Assembly (NCBI GenBank): GCA_002329255.1
Contig: DCTL01000010.1
Location: 2,353-15,521, forward strand
From: Patescibacteria group bacterium UBA1441
GTDB taxonomy: Bacteria > Patescibacteriota > Minisyncoccia > Minisyncoccales > UBA1441
Direction: 5' to 3'
Length of the DNA: 13,169 bases
Shown: positions 1-5,791 of the stretch, in pieces
Numbering within the stretch: position 1 is the first letter of the stretch
Layout: every line of letters begins with the position of its first letter
Translations under genes and position numbers: made by a program
The notes under the pieces: generated by a model
Databases searched by the model: none
Told to the model about the DNA's origin: nothing
Seen by the model: the letters and a program-made list of their open reading frames with translations, nothing else

Positions 1-26
1 CCCGCCAATACCAATACAGTGTATCT

Positions 27-599
27 TCATGATTTTTTCAAAGGAATTTTTTCTAAGACAAAATACTGTGGCGGACGACCCGGAGAAAGCTTGCTCTCCA
101 TTATTAAAAGTTCGTCAATGGGCATCTCCGCGACCAACTCTTCTCGAATCGGCAATCGGCTATCCGCCTCAAGTCTAGCCCATTCCCATTTTTTAACCCG
201 CCCTAATGTTATATGAATCTTAGATTCTTTAGATTGATTTGTTAAGTAATAAAGATTTTCTTTTTTTAAGCGCCGATCAATCTCATCTCGCATCTCCTCA
301 AATTGACTGTTTTTTTCACCCAATAACCAAACTAATCGTGGTGGCAAAGAGTCGTCTGGACCATATTCAACTCGATTAAATTTCAGAGTAAAAGACGGCC
401 GATCTTTAACCGCCTGCTCGACTTCTCTAATAATTTGGTATAGGTTTTCTGATCGGACCGCTCCTAAAAAAAGAACCGTCAAATGGAGATTGTCAGCGGG
501 CACCCAACTGACTGGTATTTGATATTTGTCTGGAATGCGGGCTAATTTAGCACTTAATGTTTCAGGCAATCCAGCCGCAATAAAAATTCTTTGGATCAT
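27..599 (-). CDS. thpR: RNA 2',3'-cyclic phosphodiesterase (ThpR/LigT family)
   Basis: A 190-residue protein of the 2H phosphoesterase superfamily, which opens 2',3'-cyclic phosphates at RNA ends in the cytoplasm. Both catalytic HxTx motifs are visible: HLTV at residues 39-42 (context NLHLTVLFLG) and HITL at 129-132 (context KIHITLGRV), with the roughly 90-residue spacing usual for the family. The length is close to the normal 175-190 residues, so the gene looks complete. The ATG start is supported by the N-terminal RIFIAAGLPE strand typical of ThpR. No Shine-Dalgarno sequence precedes it, but a perfect TATAAT lies about 20 bases upstream. It is divergent from the 147-residue gene. Family assignment is firm; the physiological substrate is not known for most bacterial members. 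Confidence 0.93.
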   Translation of the reverse strand: MIQRIFIAAGLPETLSAKLARIPDKYQIPVSWVPADNLHLTVLFLGAVRSENLYQIIREVEQAVKDRPSFTLKFNRVEYGPDDSLPPRLVWLLGEKNSQFEEMRDEIDRRLKKENLYYLTNQSKESKIHITLGRVKKWEWARLEADSRLPIREELVAEMPIDELLIMESKLSPGRPPQYFVLEKIPLKKS

Positions 600-618
600 G
601 TTTGAATTATTCTATCAT

Positions 619-624
619 ATTATA
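619..624 (-). promoter_or_regulatory. Putative -10 box for thpR
   Basis: Read on the minus strand this is a perfect TATAAT, ending 19 bases before the thpR ATG, so the predicted leader is only about a dozen bases. No good -35 box is visible at 16-18 bases spacing; that position overlaps the possible -10 of the opposite gene. Inferred from consensus only. Confidence 0.4.
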
Positions 625-645
625 GCCAGAAGTTTAATTTTCGGC

Positions 646-651
646 TAGAAT
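646..651 (+). promoter_or_regulatory. Putative -10 box for the 147-residue gene (near-leaderless)
   Basis: TAGAAT ends 9 bases before the ATG at 661, which would put the transcription start within a few bases of the start codon. A weak -35-like TAGCCA lies 17 bases upstream (623-628). A short inverted repeat, TAGCC (623-627) and GGCTA (643-647), overlaps both opposing promoters. Weak evidence in AT-rich DNA. Confidence 0.28.
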
Positions 652-660
652 GAATCTGTC

Positions 661-1104
661 ATGTCAGATGATAAAAACAAAAAAATAACTCCTGAGACTG
701 ATATTCAGAAGGTGGTTAATCATTATTTTTATACTCGAGGTTTATCCCTAGATCAGATCAAGGAAAGTGCTCGAAAAAAGAAGATAATTTACGGTCGCTA
801 CACGAGAGCCGCTAAAGAGATTCTTGATTTAGCTGGTTCAGCGGAGAAGGCTCGCCAGGCTATTACCAGGGTCGCTGAGTGGGCTAAGTCTCGTAACCTA
901 GAATACAGTTTAGAAACAGTCGCTAAAAAATGGTTAGAGCTTGATCGACTCAAACCGAAAGAAGTAATTAAGAAACCTTTTTACGGAAAAATGCCCCTGA
1001 TTTGGAGTAACACCAAGGGTAAGTGGTATGCTATAAACGATGACGGAGAATGGCTGGAGTTTGTCGGAAAAGAAGAAGAGATTGAGTGGAGAGTGGTCGA
1101 TTAA
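661..1104 (+). CDS. Conserved-looking hypothetical protein, mostly helical N-terminus
   Basis: A 147-residue soluble protein that I cannot assign to a named family. Residues 1-12 are charged and probably disordered. Residues 15-100 look all-helical, with basic stretches (SARKKK, YGRYTRAAKE) and a repeated pattern in which an Ala-rich helix is followed by a Trp-containing one (AITRVAEWAKSR, ETVAKKWLEL). The last 40 residues are rich in Trp, Tyr and Gly (GKMPLIWSNTKGKWYAI, then DGEWLEF) and probably form a small beta domain. The basic helical part would suit nucleic-acid binding, similar in feel to helical domains of phage replication proteins, but that is a guess. No signal peptide or membrane segment. 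No Shine-Dalgarno; transcription may start almost at the ATG. Its stop overlaps the stop of the converging CAP gene. Confidence 0.8.
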   Translation: MSDDKNKKITPETDIQKVVNHYFYTRGLSLDQIKESARKKKIIYGRYTRAAKEILDLAGSAEKARQAITRVAEWAKSRNLEYSLETVAKKWLELDRLKPKEVIKKPFYGKMPLIWSNTKGKWYAINDDGEWLEFVGKEEEIEWRVVD

Positions 1105-1961
1105 TAACCGAGACAATGATTAAACTCAGTAACTTGTCGATTGTACTCTTCGATCGTATCGGCTGTTTCCTGAGTTAATTCATTATAATCATGAACTAAG
1201 AGATTATAAGCATCGACTAAATCAGCATAATCTTCTCCTCGACGAGGACGAACTTGATTTAGTTCCTCGCGAATCATTTCTATATCTAAATATTTTTGCT
1301 CGAGCGTTTCCTTATTCCGATCAATCAATTCTCGAATTTCCTGATCTGGAACCGGACAAGCAGAGGTTGAGAGTCCAAATACTTGAACAGCTAACCAGAC
1401 TACCCGCCCTTCAAACTCCCCTCTTTTAGCAGCAATTCCAATTTCTTGATAACGTTGATTAAGAATATTCTGGCGATGGCCGGGACTATTCATCCAACCA
1501 TCGATCAACTCTTCCTCGTTCTGGAAATTACCTAAAGCTAAGTTCTCTCCGACTAAAATAAAATCATAGCCGACCGCTCCAACTAACCAGCTTATATCCT
1601 GACCATCTGGAGACTCATGAGCAAAGTATTGCCGTTGGAACATGTCTTCAGCCTTCAACTGAGCCGCCTGGTCCAATAAATTACTTCTGGCTAACGGAGC
1701 CTGACCTTCGATCTCTCTCATTTGATTACCAAGCTTCCAGATATTATCCAGATCAAGATTTTCAACCGATCTGTCCAAATGATCATCAAGCGACAATGGT
1801 GGCGGAGCAACAATCCTTTCTTCAATCTGGATTGGATTGATAATATCCCCCACTTCTATTAGCGTCTCTAACGGATCCGCCCAATTAAGACGATCAAATC
1901 CCCACCAGACTAAAGCCGCAGTTGCAATAAAACAAAAAGTGATGAAAACCTTTTTAAACAT
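1101..1961 (-). CDS. Membrane-anchored CAP-domain (YkwD/SCP-like) protein with C-terminal coiled coil
   Basis: 286 residues. Residues 4-22 form a single N-terminal membrane segment or uncleaved signal, followed by an exported part. The CAP domain spans about 90-197 and keeps the residues that line the family cavity: His115 (YFAHESPDG), Glu139 (GENLA) and His162 (SPGHRQNIL), followed by the typical EIGIA strand. Residues 205-281 are charged, helical and rich in Glu, Gln and Asn, and look like a coiled coil. Cys202 and Cys283 bracket this segment and could form a disulfide. Bacterial YkwD-type CAP proteins are extracellular; their reaction is mostly unknown. The coiled-coil tail is not part of the usual minimal architecture and may mediate oligomerisation or surface interaction. 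The gene converges on the 147-residue gene and diverges from the 74-residue gene. Confidence 0.9.
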   Translation of the reverse strand: MFKKVFITFCFIATAALVWWGFDRLNWADPLETLIEVGDIINPIQIEERIVAPPPLSLDDHLDRSVENLDLDNIWKLGNQMREIEGQAPLARSNLLDQAAQLKAEDMFQRQYFAHESPDGQDISWLVGAVGYDFILVGENLALGNFQNEEELIDGWMNSPGHRQNILNQRYQEIGIAAKRGEFEGRVVWLAVQVFGLSTSACPVPDQEIRELIDRNKETLEQKYLDIEMIREELNQVRPRRGEDYADLVDAYNLLVHDYNELTQETADTIEEYNRQVTEFNHCLGY

Positions 1962-1998
1962 CTGTATCTAATTTTATCAAAATTATTTAAAATATAAA

Positions 1999-2026
1999 TT
2001 GACAAATTTTAAAAAAATTGTATTCT
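1999..2026 (+). promoter_or_regulatory. Sigma70-type promoter of the 74-residue gene
   Basis: A perfect -35 TTGACA (1999-2004), a 16-base spacer and a -10-like TATTCT (2021-2026). Transcription would begin around 2033, just at the AAGGAGGT ribosome-binding site, giving a leader of only about 14 bases. It is the strongest promoter-like signal seen in the window. Confidence 0.6.
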
Positions 2027-2032
2027 ATTAAC

Positions 2033-2040
2033 AAGGAGGT
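2033..2040 (+). promoter_or_regulatory. Strong Shine-Dalgarno sequence (AAGGAGGT)
   Basis: AAGGAGGT lies 6 bases before the ATG at 2047 and fixes that start. It stands out because nearly all other genes in the window have no recognisable ribosome-binding site, which suggests high translation of the small downstream protein. Confidence 0.8.
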
Positions 2041-2046
2041 GTTATT

Positions 2047-2271
2047 ATGATTATTAATGTTAACCGCCGCACGGTAGAGCAACTAATAGAACTCTGTGAA
2101 AGCCGAAGTTTTCGTCTTAGTCTAGAGACGGTTAACCTGACAGTTGTCAATTACGACGATCAGCCAGGGAAACTGGTTATCATCAAGATAGAAGGTGATA
2201 TCTTGCTAGACAGTGGAGTCAAACTTGAAGAATTAAGCGAAAAAGATCTGATAGCCTCGCTGCTAAAATGA
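2047..2271 (+). CDS. Small hypothetical protein, 74 residues
   Basis: A small soluble protein that I do not recognise. It has an N-terminal helix (RRTVEQLIELCES), a central run of beta strands (LETVNLTVVNY, GKLVIIKIEGDILL) and a short C-terminal helix ending in DLIASLLK. There is one cysteine, and no signal peptide or membrane segment. It is reliably a gene: a consensus -35 box, a perfect Shine-Dalgarno at ideal spacing and a strong terminator frame it as a monocistronic unit. That equipment suggests high expression, which would fit a small regulator or abundant accessory protein, but nothing in the sequence tells which. It diverges from the CAP gene and converges on the HEPN-like gene. Confidence 0.8.
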   Translation: MIINVNRRTVEQLIELCESRSFRLSLETVNLTVVNYDDQPGKLVIIKIEGDILLDSGVKLEELSEKDLIASLLK

Positions 2272-2305
2272 TTCTTCGTTTCTCCCGGCGGAAAAAATAA
2301 TAAAG

Positions 2306-2332
2306 AGACGGCCATAAGTCAGGCCGTCTTTT
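2306..2332. terminator. Bidirectional Rho-independent terminator
   Basis: A perfect 8-bp stem, AGACGGCC (2306-2313) with GGCCGTCT (2322-2329), and an 8-base loop. On the plus strand it is followed by a short T run that ends the 74-residue gene. On the minus strand it is followed by CTCTTTATTATTTTTT and lies about 50 bases beyond the stop of the HEPN-like gene, so it probably serves both converging units. Confidence 0.75.
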
Positions 2333-2379
2333 AATTATTCAAGCCCTTCGGTAATTCCAAAATACAATCTACCTTTCTT

Positions 2380-2997
2380 TTATCCAAACTTAGTCTGATC
2401 TAAAAAACTAAGATCAAGATACCTTTTCCGCAGATCTTCTTTATTTAATTCTTGGCCAACCGATTCTAAATGCTCCAAATAAAATGTCATTCCTTTAATG
2501 ATATCACGGAATAATTCAATTTGTTTGGTCAATGTTTTCGGGTTCATTTTGCGTCGTGCATTGGAATCATGCGGCCGACCCTCTAAGATAAAGGTACTAA
2601 TTGAGTGACCGTGCAAAAGCTGATTTCGAATCTCTGAAAAATGAGCCATTTTGTCCAGAATACTCTGGTGATTTTTAGCTTGATCAATCCGATTTTCAAA
2701 ATTAAAGTGTGCGTAATAAAGAAACAGAGCTGCCTTGTCTTTAAAATTGATATCATCAACTTGATCAATAATTTCTCGACGATCAAAGACAGGCTGAGCA
2801 TGCCAAAAGGTTAAACGACGAAATAAGGCATTCAGCCCAACTTCTAAAACGACATGTAAAGCAATATAAAGCTCAATCATATCCTCTTCGTCTAATTCAG
2901 GTTGAGCTAATAAGTCGCGACATCTCTGACGTCGAGAAGTAATCAGATAATCTGATTCCGTTTCAGCTAAACCGAAGTAAGAAGTTTTACTCTTCAT
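2380..2997 (-). CDS. HEPN-like helical protein (Rx4H motif)
   Basis: 205 residues from the ATG at 2997. A TTG at 3039 would lie further inside the ferredoxin gene and is less likely. The protein is almost entirely helical: a helix at about 39-62 (ELYIALHVVLEVGLNALF), one around 85-104, one at 112-129, and two C-terminal helices at 154-195. Residues 124-129 read RNQLLH, inside the context HFSEIRNQLLHGH. This is the R-x4-H signature, with a polar residue after Arg, of HEPN domains, many of which are metal-independent RNases or toxin and defence components. HEPN assignment is my inference from the motif and helical pattern. No nucleotidyltransferase (MNT) antitoxin or other usual partner sits nearby. 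The start overlaps the ferredoxin stop by 11 bases, so the two are probably co-transcribed. Confidence 0.75.
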   Translation of the reverse strand: MKSKTSYFGLAETESDYLITSRRQRCRDLLAQPELDEEDMIELYIALHVVLEVGLNALFRRLTFWHAQPVFDRREIIDQVDDINFKDKAALFLYYAHFNFENRIDQAKNHQSILDKMAHFSEIRNQLLHGHSISTFILEGRPHDSNARRKMNPKTLTKQIELFRDIIKGMTFYLEHLESVGQELNKEDLRKRYLDLSFLDQTKFG

Positions 2998-3184
2998 AGC
3001 TAATCGCCTTAGTCGGACATTCGCTGATTGCTCGATCAACGGCCTCCTGATAGTCAGCTGGATTAACGTCTTTTTTTACCTCGGCTTTACCACTACTAAT
3101 ATTAATCTCAAACACCTCCGGACAATTAAACTCGCAACCTCCGCAACCAATGCATTTATCTTTATCAATTTTTAATTTTTTCAT
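2987..3184 (-). CDS. 4Fe-4S single-cluster ferredoxin
   Basis: 65 residues, close in layout to the Thermotoga-type one-cluster ferredoxins. Cluster ligands are Cys11, Cys14 and Cys17 (KCIGCGGC) and Cys56 (ECPTKAI). A fifth cysteine, Cys21 (FNCPEVF), corresponds to one that in several relatives forms a disulfide with a second mid-chain cysteine. That second cysteine is absent here, so Cys21 is unpaired or plays another role. Such proteins carry single low-potential electrons in the cytoplasm. No oxidoreductase partner is adjacent; the neighbours are the Trbp111 gene upstream and the HEPN-like gene, which it overlaps. The start ATG is unambiguous from the family length, with no Shine-Dalgarno before it. 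Confidence 0.93.
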   Translation of the reverse strand: MKKLKIDKDKCIGCGGCEFNCPEVFEINISSGKAEVKKDVNPADYQEAVDRAISECPTKAISYEE

Positions 3185-3192
3185 TTTAAAAA

Positions 3193-3516
3193 TTAATTAA
3201 TTTTTGTTCCAGGTTCTACTTCTTTATCTGGTTGAAGTAAGGATAATTTCCCATCATTGGCTGCTAGAAGCATGCCCTGGCTCTGATAACCCATCATTGT
3301 CCGTGGAGCTAAATTAGCTACAACTATAATTTGCCGACCGATCAAATCTGATGATTGATAATGCATTTTAATGCCAGCTATAATCTGACGTTCCTGATCG
3401 GCTAACTTAATCTTTAGTCTAACTAGTTTATCAGAACCGTCAATTGCCTCGGCTTCAATTATTTCAGCTACCCTCAAGTCAATCTTTTGAAAATCTTCAA
3501 AATTAATAATCTCCAT
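3193..3516 (-). CDS. Stand-alone tRNA-binding domain protein (Trbp111 / MetRS beta C-terminal domain)
   Basis: 107 residues forming one EMAPII-like OB-fold tRNA-binding domain. Recognisable family stretches are FQKIDLRVAEIIEAE (9-23), GSDKLVRLKI (27-36), ERQIIAGI (42-49), VVANLAPRTMMG (65-76) and SQGMLLAA (79-86). In many bacteria this domain is the C-terminus of methionyl-tRNA synthetase (MetG), where it dimerises the enzyme and holds the tRNA outer corner. Here it is a separate gene, as in Trbp111 proteins. It may act in trans with a short MetG encoded elsewhere; that is inference. The CsaA chaperone family shares the fold, but the NLAPRTMMG and GMLLAA segments match the MetG/Trbp111 group better. 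It sits 8 bases before the ferredoxin gene in the same direction. Confidence 0.88.
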   Translation of the reverse strand: MEIINFEDFQKIDLRVAEIIEAEAIDGSDKLVRLKIKLADQERQIIAGIKMHYQSSDLIGRQIIVVANLAPRTMMGYQSQGMLLAANDGKLSLLQPDKEVEPGTKIN

Positions 3517-3542
3517 GATGAGTGAATTACTTATTATCTATC

Positions 3543-4160
3543 TTAACACGTTCGTCCAATCAGAGTAAAAGAAAACACCTGATCGAAACCTTCTGCTTTT
3601 AAGAGTCGAGCCTGCTCCTCTATTGAGACCTTCTCCTCGAGTCCGACCAGAACAGCCACCCTAGTTTCTGAAGTTGATTTAAAATCCCGAATTGGATTAA
3701 GGGCCACTATTTTCTGGGCCATTCGTTCTGATATTTGACAGTGATCTCTCGTTTCACGAGATGATGGATTGGGTAAAATTTTCACTAATCCCTGTCTTAA
3801 GATTAACCAAAAATCAACATAATCATTATTCTTGAAAAGAGTCAGGACAGCTCGCATCATTAGATCATCCAGTAAATGAGTAGATCGACTCTGTAATATT
3901 TTTGAGACTAGGCGTCTACCCAACCCTTCATCCTCCCAGACAATTATTCGCCGATCTATCGATGAAGAACAAGTTGAATGACGCCAACCACCAGGACTGG
4001 GTTGACCACAAGCCGGACAACTCGGCTCAGCTTCAATCAAAAATAATTGACATTGATCGCAAATATAAGACCCGGCCCGGCCACAGTTGAGGCAAAATGG
4101 CGGAAATAAAATAGAATAAATGAAATCAACGGCAGTATGAATGAAATCCCTCAGGGTCAT
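3543..4160 (-). CDS. ComF-like protein with double zinc ribbon and degenerate phosphoribosyltransferase domain
   Basis: 205 residues. The N-terminus is ComF-like: a hydrophobic lead (FIYSILFPPFC) into a double zinc ribbon with Cys23, Cys26, Cys34, Cys37 and then Cys48, Cys51 and Cys64. The rest has the length of a ComF phosphoribosyltransferase domain, and SRETRDHCQISERMAQKI (134-151) aligns by position with the family's Arg/Gln-rich helix. The PRPP-binding loop, normally V-L-L-V-D-D-V-x-T-T-G-A-T, is replaced by VAVLVGLEEKVSIEEQ (168-183), so both Asp residues and TTG are missing. Catalysis or PRPP binding therefore seems lost. ComF helps pull transforming DNA into the cytoplasm; this variant may keep only a structural role. 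Its ATG overlaps the TGA of the upstream Gmad2 gene (ATGA), which indicates translational coupling. Confidence 0.8.
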   Translation of the reverse strand: MTLRDFIHTAVDFIYSILFPPFCLNCGRAGSYICDQCQLFLIEAEPSCPACGQPSPGGWRHSTCSSSIDRRIIVWEDEGLGRRLVSKILQSRSTHLLDDLMMRAVLTLFKNNDYVDFWLILRQGLVKILPNPSSRETRDHCQISERMAQKIVALNPIRDFKSTSETRVAVLVGLEEKVSIEEQARLLKAEGFDQVFSFTLIGRTC

Positions 4161-4705
4161 TGAGAAATATAGTTTAATTTAATTGGTATCACTAATCCTT
4201 CATCTTCCGCCATCAATCCAGTTGGATTATCTTTAACGATGACTAGTATGGCTCTCCTTAGATTAAGATTGTCCGGCCAGATAAAAGAAGCTTGAAACGG
4301 AACCAACCCTTCAGTCATCCAATCAGCTAGGGCTACGGCAAGTCCTTTAGTAATTATTTGACCTTGGTAATCATGTATTTCAGCTAGACAGTCAGCCTCA
4401 AAAAACCAACGACCACTTAAATAACCAGTGATGACTAGCTCTTTGCCGACTAATGACCAGGAGTCGTCAATTCCCAAATTGTTTAGAGCGATGAGAGGGG
4501 CACTCCGATCACGATTTATCGACAGCCATCCATTAGGCGTCCAACAATGGATCGGATAATTAAATGTCGTTGAAAAACAGTGAGTCCAATTATTATCTTT
4601 TTCTGTCTCCGGCAATAAACCCTTAGTTTGACGCCAAGTTGCCCATCCAATTAAAACAACAAAAGATATTAAAACTATTGTCAGAGTCGATAAATCTTTT
4701 TTCAT
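4157..4705 (-). CDS. Membrane-anchored Gmad2-domain protein
   Basis: 182 residues with one N-terminal membrane segment (8-24) and an exported remainder. Residues 83-178 match the Gmad2 immunoglobulin-like domain, first named from spore germination proteins: WFFEA (100-104), ADWMTEG (127-133), VPF (135-137), KDNPTGL (158-164) and VIPIKL (172-177) fall in the expected order and spacing. Cys43, Cys54 and Cys106 are present. Residues 35-75 form a short extra region with aromatic residues and no family match that I recognise. Gmad2 domains also occur in many non-sporulating bacteria as exported modules of unknown binding partner, so no sporulation role is implied. The gene is translationally coupled to the ComF-like gene, and a hairpin lies just upstream of its start. 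Confidence 0.87.
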   Translation of the reverse strand: MKKDLSTLTIVLISFVVLIGWATWRQTKGLLPETEKDNNWTHCFSTTFNYPIHCWTPNGWLSINRDRSAPLIALNNLGIDDSWSLVGKELVITGYLSGRWFFEADCLAEIHDYQGQIITKGLAVALADWMTEGLVPFQASFIWPDNLNLRRAILVIVKDNPTGLMAEDEGLVIPIKLNYISQ

Positions 4706-4723
4706 TGCGATTAAATATACTGC

Positions 4724-4752
4724 ACGGGACGAAAGAAAGTCTTCCGTCCCGT
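4724..4752 (-). terminator. Intergenic hairpin, possible terminator or leader structure
   Basis: Arms ACGGGACG (4724-4731) and CGTCCCGT (4745-4752) pair perfectly over 8 bp. After one mismatch, three more pairs (4733-4735 with 4741-4743) leave a 5-base loop. It lies about 45 bases beyond the stop of the lysine-rich gene and 18 bases before the Gmad2 ATG. The following minus-strand sequence has no clean T run, so it could be a weak terminator, an RNA stabiliser or a leader element. Confidence 0.45.
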
Positions 4753-4797
4753 AACAGTTAACAAAACAGCTCGACTAAAAACGACTACTAGTGATAA

Positions 4798-4989
4798 TCA
4801 CTTTTTAGTTCGAGCTTTTTTCACCGCCTTGCGAGGGGTAGCTTTCTTGACTACCCTTTTCTTAGCCACCTTCTTGGCGGTTTTTTTAGGCTTTGCCTTT
4901 TTAGTGGTCTTTTTGACCATCTTCTTGGGCTTCGAGGTTTTTTTAGTAACCTTGGCCTTCTTCTTAGCCTTAGAGGCAGATGTTGCCAT
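4798..4989 (-). CDS. Lysine-rich histone H1-like DNA-binding protein
   Basis: 63 residues, about half of them Lys or Arg (roughly 28 Lys and 3 Arg), with no Asp, no Glu and no aromatic residue. The rest is mainly Ala, Thr, Val and Pro arranged in loose repeats such as KKAKPKK, AKKVAKK and KKATPRK. This is the composition of bacterial histone-H1-like or HU-tail-like proteins, which bind DNA or RNA electrostatically and compact the nucleoid. The assignment rests on composition, not on a folded domain. Low-complexity basic tails of this kind also occur in ribosome-associated proteins. The gene follows the cytochrome fusion after 53 bases and precedes the hairpin at 4724-4752, so it may be a short transcription unit of its own. 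No Shine-Dalgarno is visible. Confidence 0.82.
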   Translation of the reverse strand: MATSASKAKKKAKVTKKTSKPKKMVKKTTKKAKPKKTAKKVAKKRVVKKATPRKAVKKARTKK

Positions 4990-5042
4990 GTTAGAAAATT
5001 AATTAACTTGGCTGATGGCGGTCTTTAACAAAAAGACTGGTT

Positions 5043-5741
5043 TTAATCGGCCAGCCGACCGACCACTGGATACTTAGTAATTTCCTCCAGCACGTGATAA
5101 GAAAAGAACTCTTCACTAAGATCTTTTCCGGCCAGATGAGAATAATGTTTTCCGTTTTCAAAAATTTCACTATTATCATAGACAATCCCATCGACAGCTA
5201 CGTAGGCTGGGCGGCCTTCTTGGCCGTCATAATAAGACAAATCTTCCAAAGTGAACAAGAGTAAGCCGTCCTCTTCTAGAGGTTGACTGACAATCTCTGT
5301 TTCTGGTTCTTCATCAATTTGATATTCTGGAATTTCTTCCTCTCCCTCTTCCATTTCTTCCTGATAAGGCTCTTCCTGAAACGATTCCTCAGAAGGAGAT
5401 ATAGGCAAAGTCAAAGGAACCTTATTGTAAAACAGCTCCACATAACCAAAGAAAAAAAGAAATAAAACACAATCCAAAATCAAAATAGCTTTACTGAATT
5501 TATTCCAAATTTGCCAACGCATCATCGTTAGGCGTAGGGCTAAACCAACATGAAAAGTAAAAGAAAAAATAACAATTAATGGAAGCCATTGAATATGGAG
5601 TATTTTAGCCCATGAAATATCAATCAGTCCCCGAGTTAATCCGTAACCACTAACCATGTAAAGAATAAACGCCGCCATTAAAACCCAGGCAGAAATTCGA
5701 TCAACTTTGGTTAAAAACTTTTCAATATTTTGTTGTTCCAT
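5043..5741 (-). CDS. Membrane b-type-cytochrome-like protein fused to a cytochrome b5-like heme-binding domain
   Basis: 232 residues in three parts. Residues 15-105 contain three predicted membrane helices (about 15-35, 47-69 and 83-105). The second carries His49 (KILHIQW) and His64 (FTFHVGL) near its two ends, reminiscent of heme-ligating helices in small membrane cytochromes. Residues 113-157 are a very acidic, Glu-rich linker. Residues 160-231 are a cytochrome b5-like domain of the bacterial type: FTLEDLSYYDG, PAYVAVDGIVYD, NGKHYSHLAGKDLSEEF and YPVVGRL are all present, with His199, His202 and His216 as candidate ligands. It probably moves electrons across or along the membrane through heme. 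The b5 part is confident; heme in the membrane part is inference. No quinone oxidoreductase or heme-synthesis gene is visible nearby. Confidence 0.85.
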   Translation of the reverse strand: MEQQNIEKFLTKVDRISAWVLMAAFILYMVSGYGLTRGLIDISWAKILHIQWLPLIVIFSFTFHVGLALRLTMMRWQIWNKFSKAILILDCVLFLFFFGYVELFYNKVPLTLPISPSEESFQEEPYQEEMEEGEEEIPEYQIDEEPETEIVSQPLEEDGLLLFTLEDLSYYDGQEGRPAYVAVDGIVYDNSEIFENGKHYSHLAGKDLSEEFFSYHVLEEITKYPVVGRLAD

Positions 5742-5791
5742 TTTAAATAATCTTTAATATATTTTATTCTTATTTTTCAAAAAAGCTAGCA

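Noticed and set aside
2998..3039. N-terminal extension of the HEPN-like protein from a TTG at 3039
   Set aside because: The extension lies entirely within the ferredoxin gene and adds a basic stretch with no family support; the ATG at 2997 gives a normal short overlap.
5019..5039. Hairpin after the cytochrome fusion gene (GTCTTT with AAAGAC)
   Set aside because: The stem is short and AT-rich and no T run follows on the minus strand, so it is not supported as a terminator.
5283..5465. Phe/Leu-rich plus-strand frame that looks like a small membrane protein
   Set aside because: It is the complement of the Glu-rich linker and membrane helix of the cytochrome fusion; the Phe and Leu codons are just the reverse of Glu and Lys codons.
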